Assembly (NCBI GenBank): GCA_028023455.1
Contig: JAQFVV010012434.1
Coordinates: forward strand, 5,238,264 to 5,302,263
Direction of reading: 5' to 3'
From: Epiperipatus broadwayi
Lineage: Eukaryota > Onychophora > Udeonychophora > Euonychophora > Peripatidae
Length of the DNA stretch: 64,000 nucleotides
Shown: one piece after another, positions 1-11,360 of the stretch
Position numbering within the stretch: the first letter of the stretch is position 1
How the letters are laid out: every line of letters begins with the position of its first letter
The notes under the pieces: generated by a model
What the model was told of the DNA's origin: nothing
The model's input: the letters and a program-made list of their open reading frames with translations, nothing else
Database searches by the model: none
Program-made: the position numbers and the translations under genes

Positions 1-922
1 TGGTTCTCTTGACTGTTTATTTGATTAGGCATATAGTAATAGATTACCTAAAAAGATTTTATGATGAATTTGGATGAAGATTTTATAAAAGAGATAAATC
101 TTTTATATTACAAATATCATAAGATTATTTCAACTTTTCAATATTGATTGCTTTCATTGGGAGGACTTTGTTGAGGATAAAAGACAATGAAGAATAATTT
201 AGAAAGAATTAAAAGGAGGTATAAAATGTCAAACAGATTAAGAGATTAGCCTATTATATACATAGACATATTTGTGAGTTATGGATTGGTTTGTATAGTT
301 ATCAACAAGACTTAAATTATTGATTGTTTTGATTTTTTTGTGATAGACAGTCATAATTAATAAAACCATTTCCTTTTCAATTTTCTAGCATAGTAATGTG
401 AGACATATGATTTTGGCTGCCATATTGTTTATTCTATTAATACAATCTTACCTATCTGGTTAATACATAGCTATGATATGCAACTAGCATATCATTTGAA
501 CCTCGTGGTGTAAATTTTGTTTTTTGATTGTCTTGCAAGATAATAGTGTTCCAAATTTATGAGCCCTCAAATAATTAGAGTGGTTAAGTAATGTTCTTAA
601 AAACATGACGATGATAATACACATACACCATTGCCTTTCCAATTTTTGATTTATTTATTTTTTACATTTTTTGGAATTATGGGAGTTTATTCTTCAACAG
701 TGACTAAAAGATTAATAGTTTCATCAACGTCTTCTTGAAAATGAATTTTTGATTTGAGAAATAGTTTAATATTTCTCTAAATATAAATCTGTGTTATATA
801 GAATATAATCAAAATGTTAATGATCTTGCATGTTAATAAAGGTATTACCAGCGTTTTTATTCTTTTGTTTAATCTCTATATGTATCTATAGTATTAATTT
901 TTTTTAAAATCTAGATGTATAT
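1..922. other. AT-rich intergenic DNA, nothing recognised
   Basis: No reading frame of convincing length or composition, no RNA gene and no terminal repeats were seen. It is the flank of the gypsy element that starts at 928. Confidence 0.6.
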
Positions 923-927
923 TGTAC
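923..927. repeat. Left target-site duplication TGTAC
   Basis: TGTAC immediately precedes the 5' LTR and matches 5904-5908 exactly. A 5-bp duplication is normal for gypsy integrases. Confidence 0.8.
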
Positions 928-1413
928 TGTCTGACTAAAACAATAATGTATGTGTGTATATATAAAATGATGCAAAATAGAGTTGATTATGTTCGTTTAT
1001 AACAAATAATCAAAGTTAAACAAATTCCCATAGTTAACTCTCCAAAAAATTAATATATGTAAAGTATACAGATGAATACTAAATGCAAATTATGCAAAGA
1101 TATGCTAATTAGCAGACCAAGCAATGTGCAATAAAACTGACAAAATCAATGGAGACAAGAAGAGAGTGTCAGTAGTGATATGAAAATGGGCATGTGTCAC
1201 ACACCGAGATCAAAAAATCCACTAAGTAACAATGTAGTCTATTTAATCCAATACATAATGTTCTTTATCTAACATGAGAAGTTTTATGATTATATCTATA
1301 ATTTAATTTTAAAGTGAGAAATTGATTGTAAACATAAAACTTATACCTTTTTATGTGTTTAGTTAATAAACTCATATTTGTTAAGTTCTACTTCTGTATA
1401 GCAGAATGATGCA
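928..1413 (+). repeat. 5' LTR of first gypsy element
   Basis: It begins TGTCTGACTAAAA and ends GATGCA. It aligns along its length with 5386-5903, including shared blocks such as AAGTATACA, ATGCTAATTAG and ACATGAGAAGTTTT/ATGTGAGAAGTTTT. The two LTRs have diverged clearly by substitutions and indels, so the insertion is old. Confidence 0.85.
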
Positions 1414-2210
1414 GTCAACAGTCAAATAAACATGTGTGAAGTTAAAAAAATCGTCTAGTACATACAATGAATTGGTGTAGTCTGACAATTCAAGAGAAGT
1501 GAATAGACTAAATTATTACAGTATGAACCTTCTAGAAAATTGGAAAGCAGCACAGTTCAATATTCCAAGAAAAACTTATAAAGAAGATTTAAGAGTATTA
1601 ATAAACAGTAAATAATGGCACTGCAAAATAACTCCATTAGTAAGATTGATGTAAACAATGCATATTTGTGCCAAGCATGCAGATAAATGTATGCTTATTA
1701 ATTAAATAGTAGAGGGCAAGTTAAAACTGTTGACATTGATGTGGAGGAGTGGTAAAGATATTTTGTAAATGTTTGTCTATGTGACCTAAAAGTTCCAGAG
1801 AAAGTATCTTACCAAAAGTTAAAAGAAAAAATACACACATGAATTTCAAGTCTATGTCAATAAAACTTGTGGCATAACAGCATTTTAGGTACAAAGCCAG
1901 CATCACATGAAAAAATGCAAGACTTTGACTTAGAATTGTATACAATTTCTAAAGAGGGTATCTTTAGTGTTGAGTTGGCTGATATGCTTCTTGACCAGTT
2001 ATTACAGGAAATGAGTGACAGCAAGCTCAGATAAGTTCTGCTGAGTGAAACTGAATTACTGTATAACCAGGCCAAAGAAAAATATATAATTATGAGGCTA
2101 TGGTAAAAAGTGCATATGAGTTCCAGAACAGTACAGAGATAAATAAACCCAAAATAACTGTAGACAAAGAAAAAACTGAGAATAAGAACTGTAAGTGTAT
2201 GAATAATGCC
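1414..2210 (+). pseudogene. Decayed gypsy leader and gag region
   Basis: This is the interval between the 5' LTR and the zinc knuckle, where gag is expected. The + strand carries short glutamate/lysine-rich stretches typical of gag, but stops are frequent and I cannot assign capsid motifs. Open frames seen on the opposite strand here are shadows. Confidence 0.5.
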
Positions 2211-2360
2211 TGGAAATGCTATTGTTGTGGTGGTAAGAGTCATATAAAAAAGAACTAAGTTTAAGAATGACCAATACAACATTCATGGAGTAGAAGAACA
2301 TTTATCATAAGTGTGGCATAATAGACACTGGAGAAAGTGTAAAGATGAGTTACTATTAAA
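2211..2360 (+). pseudogene. gag zinc knuckle and aspartic protease remnant
   Basis: From 2217 the + strand encodes C-Y-C-C-G-G-K-S-H-I-K-K-N. This is a CX2CX4HX4C nucleocapsid knuckle whose last cysteine codon has become TAA. Just downstream (about 2315-2345) lies G-I-I-D-T-G-E-S-V-K, matching the retroviral-type protease active site D-T/S-G-A with the usual alanine replaced by glutamate. The knuckle binds RNA and the protease cleaves the polyprotein; the order gag knuckle then protease fits gypsy. Both are broken by nearby stops. Confidence 0.75.
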
Positions 2361-2819
2361 CTGCTAATTGAAGGGAGATATCTGCAAAAAAGAAACAAAT
2401 ACAAAAAATAAATGATGACAACAACAATCACATAATATTGGATATTCACATTCTTAAACAGAAAGTCAAAATGGTTAATTGATAGGAGAGCAGGCATGTC
2501 TGTTCTATCAGGGAGAGATTGTTTGAAGATCAAGAAGCATATATCAATAGAAAAAATTGATATGGTAGTGATTAACATAAATGGAAATGTGATAAATATA
2601 CAAGAGATAGTAACTGTTTCAGAAAAGTAAATTTGAGAGTTTAAAATATATCTTTATATATTGTGATGGAATATTAAGCCTGATTAAAGGCCAACATTTC
2701 TTTAAACCATTAGGAATTAGGATTAAGGTAATAAAAATAGTGCAGATAGAATCAGGAGTCAAAGAAAAGTTTTCACATTTTTTTAAGTCAGACCCATCAG
2801 ACATAAGCATGTAGATAGT

Positions 2820-3560
2820 CTATATAGAATTATTAAAGAATATTCAACCTGTTTTATGAATATCATAGAAGGTTCTTTTTGTTTTGAAGACTAAAATGGA
2901 AGAAATGATAAAATAATTGCTAAATAGTGCTGTTCTATTACTTATTGAAGAGTCACTATGGGCAACATCAGTTGAAGTAGTATTAAAGCAAGATGAGACT
3001 ATTTGTTTATGTGGAGGCTATTGTTATATCCAGAACAAATATAAAAATTAAGGAGCATATTCTATAACTAGCATTTAGAAGATCTTAATTTCACAACAGA
3101 AAGCACATTGGTAAGACTGATTTAAAGTCTGTGTTCCATCAAATTCCAGTAATAGCAAGAAATGCTGAACTGATAACCATCAATGTGTTGTTGGAACTAT
3201 TTAAGTATAATAAACTGCCATAAGAAATTACTATTGCCAAGTAGAAATGGATGGTCTGCTGCAGGAGATAAAAGGAGTTATTCCTTAGTTGGATGACATT
3301 TTGATAATGAGCAAAAGTTTGAGTTAATCAAAAACATGCATAAATAACATATATGAAAAAGACTACAGAAATTTTGTTTGTGACTCAATGCCATGAAGTA
3401 TATTTGGTCTTCTACAGAAATCAATTTTCTAGGAACATATTATAAACAAAAAAGGAAAATACCCAAACCCACAAAATGCAAAAGCTATCAAAAATGCCCC
3501 TAAACTGAGAGACATTAAGAATTTGGGATTATTAAATTTTTTTGACAGTTTCCTGAAAGG
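2820..3560 (+). pseudogene. Gypsy reverse transcriptase remnant
   Basis: Fragments in shifting + frames match gypsy RT in the right order. SLWATSVEVVLKQDET near 2950 corresponds to the 'W-A-S-P-V-V-L-V-K-K-K-D-G-T' block. KTDLKSVFHQIPV near 3115 corresponds to 'D-L-K-S-G-Y-H-Q-I'. LDDILIM at about 3289-3312 is the catalytic Y/F-x-D-D box, with the preceding codon now TAG. A further block around 3520-3560 (G-L-L-N-F-F-D-S-F) fits the RT/RNase H connection. The D-D pair survives, but stops and frameshifts throughout make it non-functional. Confidence 0.85.
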
Positions 3561-3639
3561 CACAACTTAGTAATTCCATTGTATGATTTGTTAAAAAACA
3601 GTGTTGGAAGTAAGAGTAGAGCATTATATAGCATTAAAG

Positions 3640-4010
3640 AAGACTAAAGACTTAATAATGTTGAGAAAGATATAATTTTTACAACAAATGCTTTGCCATA
3701 CAGAGTTGGTGCAGATGTCTCACATAGAGTCTACAGAGATGATTGTCCAATTGCATATGCATCTAGAACACTAATGGTGGCTTAAAATAACTATAGTTAG
3801 TTTAAAAGAAAGCTCTGATTATTTTTGCAGTGAAGAAGTTTTACCACTATGTATATGGACATGTATATAGACCTCTGCTGGAAATATTTGGATACCTAAA
3901 GAAAACTTCATATTATACCAGTCAAAGGATGAACACATGGATAAATATTTTATTTTTTTATGATTTTGAACATGCTGATGCTTTGTCTAGAATGTTGGAT
4001 AAGTGAGAAT
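3640..4010 (+). pseudogene. Gypsy RNase H remnant
   Basis: The + strand reads V-G-A-D-V-S-H then D-D-C-P-I-A-Y-A-S-R-T-L at about 3700-3775, the usual gypsy RNase H block, followed by a broken 'F-H-H-Y-(V)-Y-G' segment. H-A-D-A-L-S-R-M at about 3971-3994 is the conserved end of the domain before integrase. The domain normally degrades the RNA strand of the RNA-DNA hybrid. Several in-frame stops make this copy inactive. Confidence 0.8.
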
Positions 4011-4259
4011 ATGAGCCTCAAAGTATGGAAAAATCATTATATAGATTCCATAAAGTCAAAAATATTAAACAATCCAGTTATGTCCAAATGGACCAAATAA
4101 AATCTTGGTCATCAACTAATAAAAAAGTAACCAACTAATAAAAAAGTAAGATAAATGGCTCTAAAGTCAACCAAGCTATGTATTTAAACCTATATGGAAT
4201 GCATGCACAAGCCTGTCCATGGCCTATGGAAGAATATGGATCACTATTGTTTCCTACAG

Positions 4260-4900
4260 AAGGAAAGAAAAAAGTTCTGTAATTGCTACATGAAGGTCAT
4301 TTGGGTATCAACAGAAGAGAATTGGCAAGATTACATGTAGGGCAGACTAGTATGAGCTATGAGATTGAACAAAAAATTTACTATAGAATGTGACAGTCCA
4401 CAGCCAGATTATCATCAAAGAAACTGGAACTATGGTCTCAAGCAATCAAATTATAGTAGGTAATATATATGGTCCATGCTAAATCTGTTAGTAGATATAT
4501 TTTCTTTGTAGATATTGACTCATTTAAAAATTAACAGAATACAGAGTGATCAAAATACAAGTGAGGAAGAATATCATTAGAGCATTATATGAACTGTTTA
4601 CGTATCATAGATATCCAGATACTATTACTTTAGGTAACATAGCCAGAATTGTTTTATTGCAATTAAGACACTTTTTAGTTAGCAAGGGAAATAGACATAT
4701 TCTAACATTTCCTCATCAACTGAATCTAATAGATTAGCTGAGAAAGCAATGCAACATTTGAAGCTAACATCAAATAAAACACTACATAAGAATATTATCT
4801 AAGCTTTAATGGCAGCTATATTCGACCAGCATTTTACACCCAGCACACTATTAGAAAACATTTGGACTTTACATATCTGTATTGGTTTCTAGTAATATAG
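4260..4900 (+). pseudogene. Gypsy integrase remnant
   Basis: L-L-H-E-G-H-L-G-I-N at about 4285-4315 is the start of the integrase HHCC zinc-binding region. An open piece at 4546-4737 gives A-L-Y-E-L-F-x-x-x-x-Y-P-D-T-I and G-N-R-H-I-L-T-F-P, the catalytic-core blocks of gypsy integrases; the D-N-G motif has decayed to G-N-I. One frame over, S-N-R-L-A-E-K-A-M-Q-H-L-K (about 4724-4762) is the 'S-N-G-x-A-E-R' block, showing a frameshift inside the core. Integrase inserts the cDNA into the host genome; this copy is dead. Confidence 0.85.
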
Positions 4901-5385
4901 AAAAAGCAAAAATAATTTAGACAGCATAAAGTACAATGTTGAAAAAATAATATGAATATGAGATTTAATAAGAAAATAGTCAAAAACAGAAATTGTATTG
5001 AAAGTGTTATCTAAACAATTAACTATCTTCAAAGCTATCAGAATGAAGCCTAGTAAACTTACAAATTCAAGAATAAATTTTCCTGTAGCAATCATAATTA
5101 ATCCAGTGAAAAAAGGGATTATGATGGTGCATCATCAGAAGTGCAAAAAGAAAAGCTATTGAGTAGTGAGTTGACCAAAGAAACCAATTTCTTGAAAGTA
5201 TGTAACCAGACTAACAATTAACTAAAAGTGCCTATGATTAATTTACTGAATTTGGAACAGATGGATGAAGAAAGACTTGAATCACACTAAAATATGCATG
5301 AGATCATAAGAAACCCAAAAGATTAAAGAACTATATTTGAGATTAAATCTGTGAACTATTTTTTACAGAGAGGAGAAGAGTGCAT

Positions 5386-5903
5386 TGTTGACTAAAAAAA
5401 CAATGTATGTGTGAGTAAATGTATATATAAAATAATATAAAATTGATGGTTTGTTTATAATAATAGTTAGAAATTTAATGAATTGTCCATTGTTAATCCT
5501 TTAGAAAATTAATGTATGCAAAGTATACATATGAATATAAATACTAATTATGCAATGCTATGCTAATTAGAGGGATTATGCAACGTGTAATAAAAACTGC
5601 TAAAATCAGCCGAAGAAGAAAGGGTAACAGTATTGATATGAAAGTGTGTGTGTGTGTGTGTGTGTGTGTGACCACACAGCCAAAAATCCTCTCAGTAAAG
5701 ATGTATCATATTTAATCTAATACTAATGTAATGTATCTAATGTGAGAAGTTTTGGGACTCTATCTATAACCGAGTTTAAAGTGAGAACAAATATGCAAGC
5801 AAGCTGTTTATAAATGTGAACATTTATACATTTTTGTGTACTGAGTTAATCAACTCATATTTATGTTGAATTTTATTTTTGATATAAGAAATAAAATGAT
5901 GCA
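5386..5903 (+). repeat. 3' LTR of first gypsy element
   Basis: It begins TGTTGACTAAAA and ends GATGCA, homologous to 928-1413. It is slightly longer, partly because of a (GT)n tract. It is preceded by a purine-rich tract ending at about 5381 and followed by the TGTAC duplication. Confidence 0.85.
5644..5670. repeat. (GT)n microsatellite inside the 3' LTR
   Basis: About 13 GT units. The matching position of the 5' LTR has only a GCATGTGTCACAC-like stretch, so the tract expanded after insertion. Confidence 0.85.
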
Positions 5904-5908
5904 TGTAC
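5904..5908. repeat. Right target-site duplication TGTAC
   Basis: Exact copy of 923-927, immediately after the 3' LTR. Confidence 0.8.
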
Positions 5909-7670
5909 AGCTAGTAATGTCTATATCACTTATGTATGTAGCATATCATATATATCATTAAAAACCAATCAACATTTAGACAATCCCAATATCATATATA
6001 TATAGTCTCATGAGGCAATGGTTATTATAATGGTCTGTCTTGCCCATGGCATGAGGTTTGATTTTGAGGCTAGGTAACTCGTGGAATTTTTTAGGTTTGA
6101 ATCAGACCAGCGATCTTTTTTACATAGGAGACTTACGAGACTAGTAGTTAACCATCCAATACTGATAGAATAACGTATATCTAATTATTTTTAGAGGGTA
6201 AAAAGAAGAATATAATACTGTTTAAACTCTCATCATTCAGAAAATTGTAAATATAATAGTAATATTAAATCCTTCGTTGTTACTCAGTAGGAGATAAGAG
6301 GAGATGCGATGGAAGTTTTTGTCCTCCATTAATGGATTATTTAAAAGCTCTTTGGTATATTTATACCTATAAATGTATGGTATTTTTTATATAAAATGTA
6401 GTCTTTTAACGACTTTTTTTTTATTTATTTCTAATTGATTATCTTTGACATATAAATTTTTTTTAAAAAAAAGAATCATTATTTGTGGAACAAATGTGCG
6501 TGACTGTAAGATAGAAATTTTTTACACTCATTCAATTTTTACTTCATTATTTCTGCTCTTAAATTATATGTGTACATGGTGTTTGTCAGGATACATGCTT
6601 TGCACTTTGTAACTAGCGTTAAGTCTACCCAGCCTAAATTCCATTAATTTTAAAACCGCTTTTTCAATTAATCTTTTAAAAATACCTGACATTTTAACGC
6701 ATTTTTTCTTTTAATATTTGTATTTAACGAGTAATGGTTGACAAGAAAAAGGAAATACTTTCTGCTATAGTTAGATACTATGATTAGGTGGGCTGTCTTC
6801 AACAAACTGTAGTAATTTCAATAAAAAGCTAAATTAATCCTTGGTTTAGAATTTATGACTTTAAAATCACAAGTAATTGATTAAAATAAATACATTAGAA
6901 GTAATTTTTGTTTATCTTATAAACTAAAATTTAAAAATAATTTTACTTGATTAAATTAAGCAAATGCAAAACTTATTGCATCTCTTATCTATTTTATTTA
7001 CAGACTTTTTTTAAATAACTTTAATAAACATCTCATGTAAGAAGTTAAACTATGTATTAAGCACGCGTGAGGATATAACTTTTCCCATCAGTAATGAAGG
7101 CTACATCATATTACAATCGAAGTTTTCACTGTCAGCCCATTGACATTCAACTGATTAACTCAGATTAATCTGGGATCTTTACCTGCAAGATAATAATAGC
7201 AAAATTCCCATTTACTGGCTTATAAAAATCTCTATTTAGATTGGCTATGAATCAGCATTTTGGATTTTTTAAAAATTCTTAAATCTTCTTGTGACCTGAA
7301 AAACACTTTCTAAAGTTTACCCAGTTATAGTCGAACCTTGGATGAGCAAGTGAATAGGCTAACTACTATATCATGATGAGACTTCTCTTTTTTTTTTTGT
7401 AGAATTAATTATTCTGTGCAGTAGTTTTTTTTTTTTTTAAATTACATTATTATTATATGAATTAAGATGAAGTATTAGTTTTTTATTGCTGCAAGAGAGT
7501 TAAATCAAAGAAAAATATCAGATCAGAGTTCAAATTAAGATGTAAACTATCAGATTCCATAGTTGTATGAGAGTTAAGATGAAGAAAACTATCAAATCAG
7601 TGTCCATAGTGTGTGAAAGTTAATGTAAAAATAAATTATCAGTGACCATAGATGTATGAGATAAAATGAA
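5909..7670. other. AT-rich spacer with a weak tRNA-like patch
   Basis: No gene is seen. About 6012-6075 has a weak B-box-like GGTTTGATTTTG and may be an old tRNA-type SINE, but only one copy is seen and the fold is not convincing. Homopolymer runs occur near 6413, 6455, 7388 and 7425. Confidence 0.4.
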
Positions 7671-7674
7671 GGTA

Positions 7675-7803
7675 CACTATAATCATCATCATCATATGGC
7701 TTCATTTTTTTCAACTATTCACAAGATGTTAGAGCACTGGAAATTATGGGTGTGATCCATGGACCTTAAACTCCTCATCTTCTGTTCTACTACTTCACCA
7801 AAT
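7675..7803 (-). mobile_element. SINE-like repeat, family 2, copy 1
   Basis: On the minus strand this reads TGGTGAAGTAGTAGAAC, then AAGGTCCATGGATCACA, then CCAGTGCTCTAACATCTT. Similar blocks in the same order occur at 29425-29560 and 46890-46985. The layout resembles a decayed tRNA-derived SINE (A-box-like then B-box-like), but I see no target duplication. It sits just upstream of the mini retroposon at 7828. Confidence 0.5.
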
Positions 7804-7827
7804 TACATGTAAACTATCAGTTGACAT

Positions 7828-7922
7828 GTCAAGTGTTGTTAGCCGAGAGGTCATCGCAGGTGGTTGCAGACGGTTGTGAGTTCGCGTCTCGGCCAATGCT
7901 ATGACATATGAAAAAAAAAAAC
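7828..7922 (+). mobile_element. Mini tRNA-derived retroposon, copy 1
   Basis: The insert is about 95 nt: GTCAAG, a tRNA-like head (A-box-like TTAGCCGAGAGG, B-box-like GAGTTCGCGTCTC, acceptor end CCAATGC), the linker TATGACATATG and an A tail. It is flanked by a perfect 14-bp duplication, CTATCAGTTGACAT (7814-7827 and 7923-7936), the signature of LINE-mediated retroposition. The GTCA at the 5' end can pair with TGAC after the head, lengthening the acceptor stem. Two related copies lie at 35261-35358 and about 53046-53150. It is probably transcribed by RNA polymerase III through its internal A and B boxes. There is no LINE-derived 3' body. Confidence 0.8.
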
Positions 7923-7936
7923 CTATCAGTTGACAT

Positions 7937-9590
7937 AAGTATATAATACCTTTCCCATTAATAGTGGATATTTTATCTTATTGTTGTAATTTTTTATGGT
8001 CAGTATATAAATGATTATCAGTCTAGGGCCTATATGCTTCAGTAAGAATAGCTAGGTATTCATTTATCACATGCATTTTAAAGATTACTATAAAATATAG
8101 TATCAAATTGTATAACAGGAGTGATGGAAAACAAATATCATTATTTGGTTATAGAATTCTTTTGCCTAGTTTTCTTATTTTACTTTTAGGTAATGTAATA
8201 ATTAATTAGCTCTCTTAATTGTGAGATTTTTTTCTAAAACATCCTGAACTTGCATGGCAAATTTTCAATCATTTGCACCCATCTCACATGCGATCTCCTT
8301 TTAAATTTTTAACATTTTTTTGGACCCACTTTAAAACCATAATTATTCACTTATTGTTATCTTTTCTAATAACATATCCATCTCAATTTTATTTTATGGT
8401 ATTAGCATTTTTGATGTAATATCTTCCACACACGTATTTTGCTTTCAATCCTTCTTTGTTAATTCCAATACAGTATTCGTTATTTTCTTTTTGTTAATCT
8501 TTGTAAAATTGTATATATATAACTCAATTCAATGTTCCCACTCCACACCATACACGTTTTAATAAAAAATTATCAATTACACTTTAAGAGCACTAATTTT
8601 CATGCAAAATTTTTATATCATCATTTTTAAATTAATAATTTTATCAAAGTTTGGTAATAAATTTGTAATGCTTTTAATTTTTATATTATTAATTTCAATT
8701 ACAATAATAGTTTTAATAAGTTATTTACTTATTATTTTCCAATTAAAAAAAATTAAATTAAGCACTAGTAATAAAAATGTTACAGAAAGTCCTTTTGCAA
8801 GCACTCAGTGCAAGTGAAGACTTGTTTAATACCTTCAAAAAAGCAATGAATAAAAATGAAGCAGCTTACACTTAAATTAGACACTTGCTGTTTTTTTTTA
8901 TATGGTTGTGGCAATTTAATAAATATACTCCAATGTATTTGTTATACAATCTTTAGAAAGTTCTACCACCTATAATAGACTACTTTTGCCATTTTTAAAA
9001 CATCCTACATTATATATTTAGTGCTATATAAAGTCTATTTATATATTTAAGTATGAACTCTTTAAAGCCAACCAATTAATTCAAATTCAACTGGTTATTT
9101 CTGAATCAGAAAAACGATTTGTTCAGGGAACTTACAAGCCAAATTCATATAGCATAATTTTTTCATTGTTTGATAGGCTAATTGTTAAACATCCAAAAAT
9201 AAGTTCTCAATCTTAAGTAATGAAATCATACCATATTTTGCTCTATCCTTGCAAAAGATTAAATTCACTTAAGAATGTGTTTCTTGTTAATTAAATTAAA
9301 ATTAAACAAATACTGTTTGTTTAATTAGAGGTAAGATTATAGTCTTTTAATAAAATTTCCAAACTTTTTAGATACTTATTGAAATAATTCTATTTATAAG
9401 ATGAATTTCTTTTATGAGGCCAATACAATAGCATAGTTGAATTTTTTGCATTCTGTTTTTGAAAAATCACAGATAAATGTACAAAATAAATTAAAAAAAC
9501 AGAATTCTGTGGAACTCTTTAATAAGTTTTATAAACCATTCATTAAACTAGAGATTATCTAATAACAAATAATATTTCTGTAGTGTAATT
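7937..9590. other. AT-rich DNA, no gene recognised
   Basis: The small open frame around 8602-8817 is a low-complexity I/L/F-rich translation of AT-rich DNA and is not supported as a gene. No repeats shared with other parts of the window were seen. Confidence 0.5.
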
Positions 9591-9599
9591 TTCACTACA

Positions 9600-10180
9600 C
9601 CATTCTCATGCAAGATAAGGACTGTTTTGTATCTGTTTTTAACACCTTGGGGAGGGATGTAATCATAAACATGACATGTAAAAAAGACACATGATTCCCA
9701 AGATGCACATTTCATGCTCAACCAATACTCAACAGTTGGCAGAGAGCACAATCTCTTACACATTGTTACCATTATTTAGTATATATATAGAAAATTACCA
9801 CAATTTAATTGATGTGTCAAAATTGCTTTCCTCATAACTTTGACACTACAGAAATCTTATTCATTATTGCATAATCTCTATACTAATGAATGACTAATAA
9901 AAATTATTAATATACTTCCATCAAGTAATTTGTGTCAAAATTGAGAGGGCAGCAAGTTTGACTTATCAATGAATCTGTAGTAATTTGCTATTTCTGTATA
10001 TACTAAACAATTATAAAGATATGTGTAAGAAATTGTTCTCTGGGCTAACTGATCAGTACTAGTTCAGCATGAAATATGCATCTTGGCATTCATATGTTTT
10101 TTCCACAAGTTTTTGATCATAATAAGTTTATGTTTGCCTTTCTCCACAAACTGTAAAAGTGGATAGAAACCAGTTTCTAC
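9600..10180. mobile_element. Degenerate fold-back element (ATGTGAAAAAGATAAATGATC family)
   Basis: The left arm (about 9660-9770) contains ACATGTAAAAAAGACACATG, CACATTTCATGCT and CAACAGTTGGCAGAG. The right arm (about 10020-10125) contains the inverted counterparts CTAACTGATCAGTACT, AGCATGAAATATGCATC and CATATGTTTTTTCCACA. These blocks match, in the same order, the better copies at 26.3-27.2, 31.0-32.7 and 48.5-49.1 kb. No coding capacity was seen; it is probably a non-autonomous fold-back transposon. Its ends are uncertain. Confidence 0.55.
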
Positions 10181-10199
10181 TTTGTGTGAGAATAGTATA

Positions 10200-11360
10200 G
10201 TGAAAATTGCATTACAAGAAAATTATTCATTACTGTGGAAGACCATTCTATACATCTTTTTATTATTTAATGTCAGTTAAATTTTTTTATTGGTGAACAA
10301 TGTATTAAGTAAAAATATTTTGTCTGTATTTTAACAACTTTAGAGTTTAAAAAATGCCATGTTTTGTAAATAGAGGCTCAATAAAGTACTACCAGATTGT
10401 ATTTTATTTGGAAGATTGTTTTCAGTGTGAGTAGTCAAAGAGGATAAGCATCATTTACAGGGGATAACTTTTGTGCAGCATTTATGGCATTGCTGACTAT
10501 CACAAAAGATTAAAATAATAGATAGCTTTCTTATAAATAGAGAGATGCAATTTTTTAAAAACTTTCAACCCTGCTAAAAATAGATAAAAGTTCTTACTAC
10601 ATGATCTACAGTTATTATGCATCATGAATTTTTTATTCCAGTCTCTTGTCTTATGGCAATGGCATAGCTAGAATTTTTGAACTCCTATGGCAAATTCCTA
10701 AAAAGACTTTTCAAATATTTATTGCCATTTTTTAATTTAATGAACAATGGTAATAATCCTACCTAAGTTCTAGAGAGCCAGATGCATTACAACACCATAT
10801 CTCAAGTAAATAATTCAATTAAGTATTAATTGTTGAAAAATATATAACAGCTATAAAGCATTTTCTTCTTTTTATCAATTTTTAAGCTTTAGTTTCTGGA
10901 CAAGCAAATTTAAAAATTTTAATAAATATCTTTATAATTATTTATTCCAAAATATAAAAAGTTCAAGCATTAATGATAAGTTGAGCCCAAACTGTTCATT
11001 CAATTAATTAAATTACAATTTTTGTACTTTATCAAATGGAAATCAATCTAAATAAAATACCACTATATTATTAAGTAATGGGAAATCATAATATCAATTG
11101 AAAATTAAAATAAAATATTAAATAGCATTAAGTCCTATGTTGAGGCTTGGGTAAAGCAAAAAATAAAAACTTACACAAAAATATCCATTAGAATGCATTA
11201 CATATAGAACTATTGTTTTTCATAAAATAAATACTGATAGAGAAAAATATTAGACAAAGGTATAACATAATTCATTACCTTCAAGTAGAGGTTTTACAAT
11301 TTAAATTCCAATAGCCTCCTAATATATTATGCATTTGGTTCTAAGCCTTATCATGAATAT
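10200..11360. other. AT-rich DNA, no gene recognised
   Basis: No open frame, terminal repeat or RNA-like fold could be supported. Confidence 0.5.

Larger units (their letters stand above)
928..5903 (+). mobile_element. Ty3/gypsy LTR retrotransposon, complete in layout, coding-dead
   Basis: Two direct LTRs (928-1413 and 5386-5903) flank an internal region whose + strand still reads, across many stops and frameshifts, as zinc knuckle, protease, RT, RNase H and integrase in Ty3/gypsy order. The 5 bases before the left LTR (TGTAC, 923-927) are repeated after the right LTR (5904-5908), as expected for a target-site duplication. A purine-rich tract (about 5368-5381) lies just inside the 3' LTR and fits a plus-strand primer. 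The sequence after the 5' LTR does not begin with a TGG-type primer-binding site that I recognise. No frame longer than a short integrase piece is open, so it cannot move by itself. Confidence 0.9.

Noticed and set aside
1857-2578. Minus-strand open frames of up to 141 codons
   Set aside because: They are antisense shadows of the gypsy gag/protease region, whose motifs read on the + strand.
6012-6075. tRNA-derived SINE
   Set aside because: Only a weak B-box-like match; no A box at the right distance, no tail, no second copy.
8602-8817. Small membrane protein (71 codons, hydrophobic)
   Set aside because: The hydrophobic I/L/F run is expected from T-rich DNA; no start context, homologue or splice structure supports it.
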